From Verrucomicrobiia bacterium (lineage in GTDB: Bacteria; Verrucomicrobiota; Verrucomicrobiia; Opitutales; Cerasicoccaceae): a stretch of 64,000 nt of DNA. Under the pieces are notes generated by a model that did no database searches, was not told the DNA's origin, and was given only the letters and a program-made list of their open reading frames with translations. Below, piece after piece: positions 51,861-60,771 of the stretch. The stretch is from the NCBI GenBank assembly GCA_030432235.1, contig JAUIHT010000001.1:620001-684000 (forward strand), read 5' to 3'. Both the position numbers and the translations under genes were made by a program. The first letter of the stretch is position 1. The number at the start of each line of letters is the position of its first letter.

Positions 51861-51970
51861 ACGCGTCTGCATCACTAAAACCGGGTGCTGGAGCAACTCC
51901 CGGCTTGGTGTCACCGAGGCTCGATTTCAGCTAAAGTGAGCTCGCAGGCCTGCTTTACATTTTTTTCGGC

Positions 51971-53233
51971 TCACCCCGGTATCCAGAAAGAGGTTTGTTG
52001 AACCAGGGGTTCCGGGTAGCCTTCGACTTCGATTTCAATAACGGTACCGAGAGGGTCGGGCAGGGGATCGACCAAGTCATGGAGAAAGAGTCGATCCTTT
52101 TCCTGTTGAAACGAAATCTCGCCGCCGCCATCCAGATAGCGGGCGCTAAGTACCCTGTTTTTAACTTCCGCAAGGCAGAGTGTTTTGCCTGGGCTGCATA
52201 TGACGATCAAATAGACCTTGTTGCCTCGCATCGTGAGCAGTCCCCAATTGTTCCATGAGAAGGGGCAGTGCTCCGTACCGTAAATGGACGCACCGTTTCG
52301 CTTCAGCCAATCGCCGGCCTGATGAAGCATTTTAGCAGACTCCTCCGGTACTGATCCATCTGCTTTAGGGCCGATGTTGAGGAGGAGGTTGCCTCCCTTA
52401 TTGGCCGTTTCACAGAGCATCTGGATTATGGAGGCAGCGTTTTTCCAATGATAATCCCCGGCGTGGTACCCCCAGTTACGGTTAAGTGTCATGCATGCCT
52501 CCCAGAGTTGTCCCTTGGGGCCAGGCTTGATAGCCTGCTCGCTGATATGAACATGGGAAGGCGGGCCGTTGCGCTCATTTATGAGAATGTCGGGCTGGAG
52601 CCGAAGCACCTCTTCGTTCACGACTTGGCTTTGCAGGTTGTTGGGGATACAGCCATCGTACCACAGGTAGTCGATCTTGCCATAGTCCTTCATGAGCTCG
52701 ATAAGTTGAGCCCGATAGAACTCGATGAAGCGCAGGCGTGCTTCCTCATCCCGCCAGTCGCTGTCGCCGGGCCAGTCCCGGTAGTAGGCGCCGGGATAGT
52801 CAGGGTGGAACCAGGAAGCGGGCGAATAGTAGAAACCTACCTTCAGGCCTGCGCTGCGAAAAGCCTCAACGAAGGGGCCAACAAGGTCTCGCTTGGGACC
52901 AAGTCTGCCGGCATGGAAATCGTCAGCTTTGGTAGGCCAGAGGGCAAAGCCGTCGTGATGGCGTGTCGTCAGTACGGCGTACCCCATGCCCGCATCTTTG
53001 GCCAGCGCAGCCCAGGCCGATGGGTCGTATTGCTCTGCGCGGAAGTTGTCCACGTACAGGCGAATGTACTCCTCTTTGGGAATTCTTTCACGGTTGGACA
53101 CCCACTCGCCGCGCGCGGCGGCAGAATAGGCGCCCCAGTGTATAAACATCCCATACCGGGCCTGATTGAACCAGGCATGGGATTTTGAAAGGCCGTCTGA
53201 CTTACTCAATTGGTTGTCATGGATGGAGCTCAT
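51971..53233 (-). CDS. GH29 alpha-L-fucosidase
   Basis: A 420-residue GH29 enzyme that removes alpha-linked L-fucose with retention. 'WFNQARYGMFIHWGAYSAAA' and 'LTTRHHDGFALWP' are the family hallmarks; the nucleophile is D193 in 'IDYLWYDGC', and 'NKGGNLLLNIGPKADGSVP' closes the barrel. The C-terminal ~90 residues are a short beta-sandwich. I place the start at ATG 53233, which removes ~98 unrelated N-terminal residues that belong to the overlapping end of the upstream gene. No signal peptide is seen, so the enzyme is probably cytoplasmic. It lies 29 bp after the beta-helix gene in the same operon. Confidence 0.92.
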   Translation of the reverse strand: MSSIHDNQLSKSDGLSKSHAWFNQARYGMFIHWGAYSAAARGEWVSNRERIPKEEYIRLYVDNFRAEQYDPSAWAALAKDAGMGYAVLTTRHHDGFALWPTKADDFHAGRLGPKRDLVGPFVEAFRSAGLKVGFYYSPASWFHPDYPGAYYRDWPGDSDWRDEEARLRFIEFYRAQLIELMKDYGKIDYLWYDGCIPNNLQSQVVNEEVLRLQPDILINERNGPPSHVHISEQAIKPGPKGQLWEACMTLNRNWGYHAGDYHWKNAASIIQMLCETANKGGNLLLNIGPKADGSVPEESAKMLHQAGDWLKRNGASIYGTEHCPFSWNNWGLLTMRGNKVYLIVICSPGKTLCLAEVKNRVLSARYLDGGGEISFQQEKDRLFLHDLVDPLPDPLGTVIEIEVEGYPEPLVQQTSFWIPG

Positions 53234-53262
53234 GGTCTCAACAGTTGTATCTAGAGAATGTG

Positions 53263-56200
53263 TTACTGAATTTGAAGATTCGTCAAAGAGAATGTAGCGC
53301 CGGTACTCGCATTGCCGGACGGGACTAACGCGACCATTTTCAGGAAGCCTCCATTGGCATTCAAATAATCGGTAAAGTTTTGAATCTGAGTAGCGGATTT
53401 TCCGCTCATCGCAAATGTAGCCGATACGGGTGTGCCGCTCGCGGTAAAATAGTCTCTCAAAGATTCCGTGGATGAGCCCGAGGTGGCGCTCAAACCGACA
53501 GACAGGCTGTTCGTGAATCCTGTACAAGTGTAGTCGAAGGTCAGTACCAGGCTGGAAACTTGTTGGGTGGTAATGGAGCCCGGGGTCCAGCCCATCTGCG
53601 CCGCGATATTGATATCGTCTGTAGTTATCCCACCAAAGTTCGTGTTGATGGAGGCCCCGGTTGTGTTGCTTAGCACGAGGCCCGGCTCGCTGCCTATGGC
53701 GTTTTGCTGGGCGGTAATCGTTATGTCGTAAGCCGTGTTGCCTTTGTAATAGAGCTTGTAGTCTGCAAAGGCTCCCGTGGGCTGGAGGGTGGATGTTAAA
53801 TACTGTCCTGAGCTACCGGAAAGAGTGAGGGTGTCGGAGCCACTACCGGTGACATTCAGGAAGTTTTCAGTCCAGGATAACGACAGGCTCAGCCATAGGT
53901 CGGCAATCGCGAGCGAGGCTCCAGTGCTGGTATAGCCGCTTGGCAAAAGTACCGTTACTTTAAGCAGTCCATTGTTGGCATTCAGTATATCCGCAAGATC
54001 CTGCAGATCGGTGTCAGATTCCAATGAGGCATAATAGGCTGCGGTTACCGGGCTGCTGGAAGGGGCGAAGCTGTCTTTGATTGTTTTGTTGCTGCTGCCA
54101 TCTGATGCGCTTAGCCCCACCGACATCCAGTTACTTGGAAAGCCGCTGTTACGGTAGTCGAAGAGTAGCACCAGGGCGCCGACTTGCTCCTTGGTGATGG
54201 AGCCCGGGCTCCAGCCCATGATGCTCGCAATGTCGATTTCCGAGGAAGTTATTCCCCCGAAGTTAGTGTTGATTGAAGTCCCGGCGTCATTGGAGAAAAC
54301 CAATCCGGACTTGCTGCCGACTGCGGAGGGCGTTGCTGTCAGGGAGACGTCATAAGCGGTGTTGCCTTTGTAATAGAGGACATAGTCGGTATCGCCGCCC
54401 GTGGGTTCCAGAAGGCTGGAACCGTACACGCCTGCTCCGCCGATCAATGAAATGCTATCCGAGCCTGTGCCGGTTACCTGGTCGAATGTATCGCGCCATT
54501 CGTACGTGACGCTGGGGACAAGGCCTCTCAACAGTGCCAGGTCATGCAGGCCGAGCTCACGCAGGTGATCAAGACCGGAGGCGATGGCCTCATAGTCGGG
54601 ACTGGTCAAAGTGGACGGAGTATCCGCAATGAGCGAGTAGGTGCCGGAGGCATTCAGCGTATTCAATACTTGGATGAGGTTGGCGCCGCTTCCCAGATTG
54701 ATGATTGGAGCAGCCACATTGAAGCGATCCAGCGCGAGGATTAGGTCGAAGGGATTTGTGCCCGTATGCGTGATTCTGGATGCAGCTGATTTTCTGTCAT
54801 TGTCGAACGATTGCGGGCCGTAGAACAGGCGCCCTTCATAGTCGTTGACGTACACTGCGGTGTTGTCACCCCAGGCATCGCGCTTAAAGCCCTGCAGGGT
54901 GACACGACCCGTCCAGGTGACATCGCCGTCTTCCATGTACAGGTTATTGAAGGTCTGCTCATTGTAGTAGTCGCTGATGACAAGGTCCTGGTTGTCGAGA
55001 ATGCTGATGTCGTATAGACCGGTATCGTCTTCCTCCAGCCAGAGGACGCCGCTATTGGCATAGAGGAATCCAAGGAAGCCTGTTTTGGGCTGAGTGTCGC
55101 CTAGAATGATCAACCGGCTGACAGGCACCCGATTGCCGAAAATGGTCGCGGGACCAGAATCCTGAACCGTAAGATGATCGTGCAGCTCTGTAATGTAAAC
55201 GGTCGCGCCGCTGGGCAACGTGTCCAGGACGACACCACCGGAATCACCGAGACGGAGGATTTCCGAGGGGGTGGTGTTATATTTTCGATGCCAGATTCCA
55301 TCGAGATTCAGTTTGCCCGGGCTGTCTGCGGTAACGGTCAACGTATTGGTCCCATTGGTCGTATCGGTGGTTTTGATAATGAAGTCTTTCAGGGTGATAT
55401 TACCGGGATTGTCCACTTCAAATACGTTATCGTTGTCCGCACCGTCCCAGCAGAGATGGGCCCAGTATCCGCCGCCCTCGATCGTGTAGTTGTTGCCTTC
55501 GACATCGAGCGTGGAGCTGATTTTATACGTGCCAATAGGCAGGTAAACGATGCTGTCGTTGTTGGCGCTTCGTGCGTCATCAATAGCCTGTTGGATGGCT
55601 GCGGTAGCATCGCTGCTGAAGTCGTTTGCGGCATTGTATGGTGACTGGGTTACGTCCAGGATTTGAGTGCCATCTGCAATAGGAGTGGAGTCCAGAAATA
55701 CATGCTCGGGGCTATCCAGCAGGGAAGTGAGCCCGACCTCAGGAGTTGCCGGCGCCACATCGACGACCAGGAGCTCGGCACTGCCTCCGTTGGCGCCGGT
55801 TTGAACCATGGAGCTTTGTGTGGAGAATCCATCGCAGCTATTGTTGGAGACAAGGAGGGTATGGGGTTCGTCCGAGCTATAGTTATGAATGTTAATCGGT
55901 GGATTGCTGTTCGGTGGATTTGTGAACTTGCAGTCGAAAATCATGTTCGAGGATTTATCCCCAAGGCGTATCGTTCCGCTGTAGACTCCAGTCCGCGTTT
56001 CCGTCCAGGAATCCACCCAACAGTCCTGGACGACGTGCTTGTAGCCGCCGCCGATATGAAGAGGCATGGCCAGAAAAGACTTGGAATTCGTGGAAATGCA
56101 GCGACGTACACGCAGATTGCCTCGGCTGGTGATATCGGTGTTGCTCGAGTTCTCGAACCGTGTGTCGTATATCATCTGGGAATTGTTATTCCCGGCATCG

Positions 56201-56916
56201 ATGGCGGTATCGCAGTCTTCGAAGTGGCTCGCTTCAACGATGTATTCGTAGTTGTTGTAGTAGGTGGAGCCAATTCTCAATCCGTATTCGCAATTATAGA
56301 ATAGGCAGTTCCAGATGTCTGCCTGGCCGCTCCACTCAAGATTCGAAGGATTGGAAAAGTTTAGGGCCGGACCGGTAAAGTTGAGAAACGCCTCGTTGAA
56401 ATGCTTTATCGGTGCTTCCGCGATGCCATAGGTACTGTTATGGGGTTCAAAGAGGAAAGCGCGCTCCGCGATGTCGCGGCCATCCCATTGCAGTCCAATG
56501 TAGCGGGCTTTGGAATTGCCCGTGGACATAAACATGGTGCCTCCGGTGGCGCCGTGCCATTCTAGTGTGGTATTGCTGCCACAGCCAATCAGGCCACGCC
56601 CGGATATGCCATAGGAACCAGTCGTCCAGGAGAGTGTGCTGGAAATTTTGTATGTGCCCGCCGGGAAGTATACCGTCATCCGGCTGCTGGAGGCTGAGGC
56701 CAGATCCAGGGCCTCCTGAATGGCTGCGGTGTCGTCCGTTGTACCGTCACCCACCGCGTGTGTGGTCAGGCTAGAGTCTGTTTTGACGTTTATCCAGTCG
56801 GAGCGCTCTGTACAACTCATAGGCGCAATAGTAACAGACTGCGCCTGAGATACTGAATATAAAATAGTAAAAAATAATATAATCAGGATCTGTTTGAGTA
56901 GGGTTGTTTTTTTCAT
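53263..56916 (-). CDS. Secreted double beta-helix protein with tandem C-terminal repeat domains
   Basis: A 1217-residue exported protein. Signal peptide 'ILIILFFTILYSVSQAQ' (start ATG 56916; the frame continues upstream but overlaps the esterase). Two Pectate_lyase_3-type modules follow: the first opens 'GDGTTDDTAAIQEALDLA' (~55), the second 'DATAAIQQAIDDARSANNDS' (~440), each with 'P.GTYKISSTL'. The C-terminal ~410 residues are two copies of a ~203-residue domain (54500-53890 and 53875-53266) sharing 'YYKGNTAYD', 'SINTNFGGIT' and 'MGWSPGSIT/MGWTPGSIT'. Polysaccharide-lyase or structural roles are possible; no catalytic residues can be assigned. It stands between the esterase and the fucosidase in one operon. 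Confidence 0.8.
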   Translation of the reverse strand: MKKTTLLKQILIILFFTILYSVSQAQSVTIAPMSCTERSDWINVKTDSSLTTHAVGDGTTDDTAAIQEALDLASASSSRMTVYFPAGTYKISSTLSWTTGSYGISGRGLIGCGSNTTLEWHGATGGTMFMSTGNSKARYIGLQWDGRDIAERAFLFEPHNSTYGIAEAPIKHFNEAFLNFTGPALNFSNPSNLEWSGQADIWNCLFYNCEYGLRIGSTYYNNYEYIVEASHFEDCDTAIDAGNNNSQMIYDTRFENSSNTDITSRGNLRVRRCISTNSKSFLAMPLHIGGGYKHVVQDCWVDSWTETRTGVYSGTIRLGDKSSNMIFDCKFTNPPNSNPPINIHNYSSDEPHTLLVSNNSCDGFSTQSSMVQTGANGGSAELLVVDVAPATPEVGLTSLLDSPEHVFLDSTPIADGTQILDVTQSPYNAANDFSSDATAAIQQAIDDARSANNDSIVYLPIGTYKISSTLDVEGNNYTIEGGGYWAHLCWDGADNDNVFEVDNPGNITLKDFIIKTTDTTNGTNTLTVTADSPGKLNLDGIWHRKYNTTPSEILRLGDSGGVVLDTLPSGATVYITELHDHLTVQDSGPATIFGNRVPVSRLIILGDTQPKTGFLGFLYANSGVLWLEEDDTGLYDISILDNQDLVISDYYNEQTFNNLYMEDGDVTWTGRVTLQGFKRDAWGDNTAVYVNDYEGRLFYGPQSFDNDRKSAASRITHTGTNPFDLILALDRFNVAAPIINLGSGANLIQVLNTLNASGTYSLIADTPSTLTSPDYEAIASGLDHLRELGLHDLALLRGLVPSVTYEWRDTFDQVTGTGSDSISLIGGAGVYGSSLLEPTGGDTDYVLYYKGNTAYDVSLTATPSAVGSKSGLVFSNDAGTSINTNFGGITSSEIDIASIMGWSPGSITKEQVGALVLLFDYRNSGFPSNWMSVGLSASDGSSNKTIKDSFAPSSSPVTAAYYASLESDTDLQDLADILNANNGLLKVTVLLPSGYTSTGASLAIADLWLSLSLSWTENFLNVTGSGSDTLTLSGSSGQYLTSTLQPTGAFADYKLYYKGNTAYDITITAQQNAIGSEPGLVLSNTTGASINTNFGGITTDDINIAAQMGWTPGSITTQQVSSLVLTFDYTCTGFTNSLSVGLSATSGSSTESLRDYFTASGTPVSATFAMSGKSATQIQNFTDYLNANGGFLKMVALVPSGNASTGATFSLTNLQIQ
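53266..54500 (-). repeat. Intragenic tandem repeat of a ~203-residue domain
   Basis: Copy 1 spans about 54500-53890 (opens W-R-D-T-F) and copy 2 about 53875-53266 (opens W-T-E-N-F). Shared segments include 'GSGSDTL'/'GTGSDSI', 'YYKGNTAYD', 'SINTNFGGIT', 'GSIT', 'SVGLSA' and 'STGA'. The units are diverged but clearly homologous over their length. Confidence 0.85.
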
Positions 56917-56950
56917 GGGGTATGTTTCGGGGTTAGGTACTGGGTGGTCG

Positions 56951-56971
56951 GTGGACTTATCAGGAGTCCAC
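56951..56971 (-). other. Hairpin across the esterase stop codon
   Basis: GTGGACT-N7-AGTCCAC forms a 7-bp stem whose loop contains the esterase stop codon (56960-56962). No T-tract follows, and the next gene starts 44 bp on, so it is more likely an mRNA-processing or stability element than a terminator. Confidence 0.35.
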
Positions 56972-58471
56972 GGGAGGGAAAAGGGGCTCTGTGAGATGGT
57001 AGGTAACGGTTGAAACGGTTGTGGGGACGCGGTCTTCCTCGACATCCGATATGAGGATGAACCAGTCCACATCTTGTTTCGCGATGTCCTTGGGAAGTGT
57101 TAGCTCGTAACGGCTTTTCAAGCCGTCCCCGCCCAGAGGTTGCGCCGTCTCGTCCAGTTTGATCCATTTGCGCTGCGGCCATTTTGTGGTGGGGGTGCTG
57201 TAGTAGAGCTCTGGTTCTTGCAGCTTGAGATCGCTGGCCGCGTCCACAGTGAATTCAATTTGGATGCTGCCGTTGAGCCTGGATGCAGGTTCGCCTTCGA
57301 TAGTGATGCTGGGCAGAGGCTTGCCTTCGCCTTTCAGGTAGTAATCGAAAAACGCCTCTTCCATTTGCAGGAATGAGCGCTTGCCAGGGATGTGAGAGCC
57401 GTCCGCATTTTGGGAGCCTCCCGGGGTGCGTGCCTGGTGGCTGGTATTCGGTGAAAACTGCAGGTTCTTGCTTTTTGCGCTCGTGATGGCCTGGTAAGTT
57501 TTGGTGACGGCGGGTGGCATAAACCAGCCATCGTTGGCCGCGGCTGCGATGTAGAAATGCGCTTTGATATTATCCGCCCGCCGGCCGGCATCCAGGTTGG
57601 TCAACCATATCTCGGCTCCATCCGGGTCTTGAAGAAAGCGGGACACCGGACTGTCCGGAGCGATGTACTTTTGAAAATCGGAATCCTCGTCGTAAAAGCC
57701 GCTACCCCATACGGAAAAGCCGGCCTCGACGCGGTCGCCGAGCAGCCCACAGAGCATGGTGGTGGAATAGCCGCCCCAGGATTCGCCGACGATACCGAGC
57801 TTCTTCGGATTCACTTCAGGCTGTGTCTTCAGGAGGGCGAAGGCCTTCAGGGCGGTGGCTTCGGCAGTATAAATCCAACTGGCCTTGGGCTCGGGTGTGA
57901 CCGTGAACCGCAGCGGAGTAAGCTCGTTGTAGGAAACAGAGCGCCACGTGCCGCTGGAAATAGTGCCCTTGTCTCCAGCGATTCCGGGAAGGTCGCAAGA
58001 AACCGCAACATAACCAGCTTTTGCCCAGGCGAGAGTGCGGTAATAGATGCCGCCAACCTGCGCGCTGCCACCACCGCCATGTAAGAGGAGAATACCGGGA
58101 AGCTCATGGTCGGGCTGGGCATTCTGAGGTATGGCAATGATGCAGAAAACCTCCGTGTCGTCATGATAGGCGCCGTCCAGGAAGACGGGAGCGGATTTAA
58201 ACGTTACAAACTCCAGCACAACTCCGTCTCTGACCTGCCTTCCGCCACGTATCTGATGCATGGTCTCGCCGTTGTTCTTGATGATGGTAGTCTCCTCGAC
58301 CGGTGTTGTCTGCGGTGCGATTCCTTGGTCAATGTCTTTGATCAAGGGCTCGAAGATGTCATTTGCTTTTGAAGCACAGAGCGGTAGGGGAGCGTGTAAT
58401 ACGAACAGGAAAGATACCAGGGTGAGGACTGCTTTTTGAGGGCTGCAAGCGCTTATCAGTGGGGAACTCAT
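56960..58471 (-). CDS. Secreted alpha/beta-hydrolase (acetyl xylan esterase-like)
   Basis: A 503-residue exported esterase. Signal peptide 'LTLVSFLFVLHAPLPLCAS'. The alpha/beta-hydrolase core has an oxyanion-type 'GILLLHGGGGSAQ' and the nucleophile S231 in 'GIVGESWGGYST'. Asp and His of the triad probably lie in 'YIAAAANDGWF' and 'SPNTSHQARTPGG'. The C-terminal ~100 residues form a beta domain. Related enzymes deacetylate xylan or other glycans (CE7- or acyl-peptidase-like). I chose ATG 58471; ATGs at 58504 and 58513 are also in frame. It heads the operon that continues with the double beta-helix protein and the GH29 fucosidase, which suggests de-esterification of the same glycan. Confidence 0.82.
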   Translation of the reverse strand: MSSPLISACSPQKAVLTLVSFLFVLHAPLPLCASKANDIFEPLIKDIDQGIAPQTTPVEETTIIKNNGETMHQIRGGRQVRDGVVLEFVTFKSAPVFLDGAYHDDTEVFCIIAIPQNAQPDHELPGILLLHGGGGSAQVGGIYYRTLAWAKAGYVAVSCDLPGIAGDKGTISSGTWRSVSYNELTPLRFTVTPEPKASWIYTAEATALKAFALLKTQPEVNPKKLGIVGESWGGYSTTMLCGLLGDRVEAGFSVWGSGFYDEDSDFQKYIAPDSPVSRFLQDPDGAEIWLTNLDAGRRADNIKAHFYIAAAANDGWFMPPAVTKTYQAITSAKSKNLQFSPNTSHQARTPGGSQNADGSHIPGKRSFLQMEEAFFDYYLKGEGKPLPSITIEGEPASRLNGSIQIEFTVDAASDLKLQEPELYYSTPTTKWPQRKWIKLDETAQPLGGDGLKSRYELTLPKDIAKQDVDWFILISDVEEDRVPTTVSTVTYHLTEPLFPPVDS

Positions 58472-58981
58472 TGATAAAGTTATTGAAGATTTATATGTAG
58501 GCATAATTTGCATAACACTTGTTTTGTCAATCCTGTAATCATAGAGGCTGGCTGCTTGCGGTAGTGATGCCCATGTGGACACGTACGTAAGTCATGAGCG
58601 GGGCACTGATAGAAGCTGCATTACGTTTATGCTTGCTGACGAATACGGGAATAAGGCTGGCTAAGATGGTTTCTCCTGATTTAGCCTCTTGGGGAGCCAG
58701 CTTAGTAACTGTGAGCATTTCATTGGGGTTAGTTGCCCCATAGCCACCACATTGATATCCCCAATGCTTACTGTCATGTACTGCGTAAATGGCACCATGC
58801 GCGTAGCGGGCGCGCTACTTTTCTCCGGTGAGAGGGCAATGTTTGCAGGGGCTGTCTACGCTCTCATAGCTGCTCATCGCGCAGTCGAATGCAGCAGATC
58901 ATTTTTCCTGAAATCATCATTGACTTGCATAAAGTTATGTGAGTTATTTAAAGAAGCAAAACAATAATATACCCTAAAAAT
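58472..58981. other. Divergent intergenic region of about 510 bp
   Basis: No convincing gene is seen between the esterase (minus) and the PEP-CTERM gene (plus); a 92-codon frame at 58689 has no family resemblance. An 8-bp inverted repeat, CATTGGGG (58721-58728) and CCCCAATG (58759-58766), lies inside. Promoters for both units must be here. Confidence 0.55.
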
Positions 58982-59962
58982 ATGAAAACACTCCGCTCCA
59001 AAACCTCATCCATCCTGTCTCGTACGCTTGTTGCTTTGAGCATGATTGCCTTGCCGGCTACTATGTCGGCTTCGACTATCTTTGAAGCGAACTTCAACGG
59101 CAGTGGCAGTGGCACCGGCGGCCCCAGCGATATCGTCCAGTATGGTGGCACCGGTTCGTTCGTTTCTAACACGGACTCCACCACGACGATCGAGTCCACC
59201 CCAACAATGGGCCAGGGAAACTTCGTGCAAGTTATCAATGGCGCCTCTACCGGCTTTCGTATCGGCAGGCTGGCAGACTTTACCCCGGCCAGTGCGGGTA
59301 ACTCATTCGCTGCCATGAATACGGTAGGTGCCAGCACGGTATCCCTGCATGGCGGCTTTGATTTCTTTACCCGCATTAACTCGGTCTCGTCCGGTTTTGA
59401 GTCTGTGCAAAACTGGTTCCGTCCTTTCGATGTTGGGTCTACTTCAGACGGTGGTATTCGGCTCATATTTAATACACTGGATAACAACAAGCTTCGACTT
59501 CAGGTTGGTACAGCCGCAGACGGTATATCAGGTGCTCAGGCCTCCAGTCTGGCATTTTTGGATGTCGACTATACCTTGTATTCCGGCAGTGAAGTGACGC
59601 ATCATATTGGAGCGACTTTTGAAACTAATGGCGGTACGGGTGAAGTTACCATGAAGGTTTTTGGCCAGCAGGGTACCGGCGCTATTGATACCTCAAGCGG
59701 AGAGCTGGGCAGCCTGACCTTCACCATTCACTCCAACGTGGTTACAGCGGGTTTGCCTAGCGGTACTTTTCAGATGCATACGGGTTGGTATGGTACGGCC
59801 AATAATGTCACCTCTGACATCGACTATGATGCGCTGCGCATGTATGACGCGATGCCCTCCAGTTTCTCCGCTATTCCCGAAACCAACGTGGCTTCCTTGC
59901 TGATGGGTATTACCGGTTTATTGGCTGGCGGGATTATCGTACGTCGTCGCAGGACGCGCTAA
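58982..59962 (+). CDS. PEP-CTERM-like surface protein (IPET variant)
   Basis: A 326-residue exported protein. Signal peptide 'LVALSMIALPATMSAS'; tail 'FSAIPETNVAS', helix (LLMGITGLLAGGIIV) and 'RRRRTR'. The third motif position is Thr. The body opens 'FEANFNGSGSGTGGPSDIV' and is a LamG-like beta-sandwich with 'NWFRPFDVGSTSDGGIRL'. It is homologous along its length to the tailless protein at 60772, which lies two genes downstream. It starts a unit with the pseudopilin (46 bp later) and the GH42-like gene. A surface glycan-binding role is inferred. Confidence 0.8.
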   Translation: MKTLRSKTSSILSRTLVALSMIALPATMSASTIFEANFNGSGSGTGGPSDIVQYGGTGSFVSNTDSTTTIESTPTMGQGNFVQVINGASTGFRIGRLADFTPASAGNSFAAMNTVGASTVSLHGGFDFFTRINSVSSGFESVQNWFRPFDVGSTSDGGIRLIFNTLDNNKLRLQVGTAADGISGAQASSLAFLDVDYTLYSGSEVTHHIGATFETNGGTGEVTMKVFGQQGTGAIDTSSGELGSLTFTIHSNVVTAGLPSGTFQMHTGWYGTANNVTSDIDYDALRMYDAMPSSFSAIPETNVASLLMGITGLLAGGIIVRRRRTR

Positions 59963-60008
59963 TTCCTTTCCGGCCATTTTCGCTGGATTGCCAAAGCGAG
60001 TTCTGATC

Positions 60009-60761
60009 ATGCGCACTATGCGACAGCGTGCCTATACCCTTATCGAGTTGTTGGCAGCGATTTCGATCATCGCCATACTGGCGGCTATCCTTTTTCCGCT
60101 GATTCGGGGGGTTATGGGAGAGACGAATCAGACCAAGTGCGGAGCCAATATGCGAAATATCGGTGTGTTGCTGATGGCTTATGCGGTCGATAACGGTAAG
60201 ACGGTGGTCGCTTTATCTACCAATGAAGACGGGCAGGATTGGCGACCCTGGGGGCAAATCCTGACTGAATACGACGGCAGCTATGCTGGTCTGCGAAACA
60301 AGGGAGAAGAGTCCGGAAGCTTCGGCATCTGGCTGTGCCCTGAAAATCATGAGCAGGAGTATGCGCCCATGGGACCGGATAGCCGCGAGGGACAGCGAGG
60401 CACCAGCTATTCAATCAACGGGTGGTCCAAGCCGGGGGACTACATGTTTAACATCGCCAATCGTTATACGAATAACGTCCCGATGACATTTGCTGACCCC
60501 GCCAGGCTTATCATGGTTTACGAAGGCACTTATTCGCGTGGAAACCTTGTCGATGGAGGTACCGGGTCGATCCCCGATTTATATCCCGGGGAAGGGTTGG
60601 TATCCGTCCGCTATGCCCATGATGGTGGTCTGAACATAGTCTACGCCGATGGGCATTTGGAATTTCATGAAGGCCCACTTGAAGCCCGGGGACGTCATCT
60701 CGGCGGCATTAACACCAAAGCCGCGTCTTTTTCGAACGGAGCCAGCTGGTTCGCAAATTGA
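60009..60761 (+). CDS. Prepilin-type H-X9-DG protein (pseudopilin-like)
   Basis: A 250-residue protein with a class III leader 'MRTMRQRA|YTLIELL'; the usual Gly before the cleavage site is Ala, which prepilin peptidases tolerate in some proteins, and Glu +5 is present. The hydrophobic helix is 'AAISIIAILAAILFPLI'. H-x9-DG is intact in 'HDGGLNIVYADGHLE'. ATG 60009 is chosen over the TTG at 59988, which lengthens the leader unusually. It is flanked by a PEP-CTERM protein (46 bp upstream) and its tailless paralog (10 bp downstream). Confidence 0.87.
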   Translation: MRTMRQRAYTLIELLAAISIIAILAAILFPLIRGVMGETNQTKCGANMRNIGVLLMAYAVDNGKTVVALSTNEDGQDWRPWGQILTEYDGSYAGLRNKGEESGSFGIWLCPENHEQEYAPMGPDSREGQRGTSYSINGWSKPGDYMFNIANRYTNNVPMTFADPARLIMVYEGTYSRGNLVDGGTGSIPDLYPGEGLVSVRYAHDGGLNIVYADGHLEFHEGPLEARGRHLGGINTKAASFSNGASWFAN

Positions 60762-60771
60762 TCCGATTAAT

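Noticed and set aside
58721-58766. 8-bp inverted repeat CATTGGGG / CCCCAATG
   Set aside because: Arms are short and 30 bases apart in a gap where several such pairs can arise by chance; mentioned only in the region entry.
58689-58967. 92-codon frame in the 510-bp intergenic region
   Set aside because: No ribosome site, no domain, and a Met/Cys/Ala-rich translation without homologous look; treated as non-coding.
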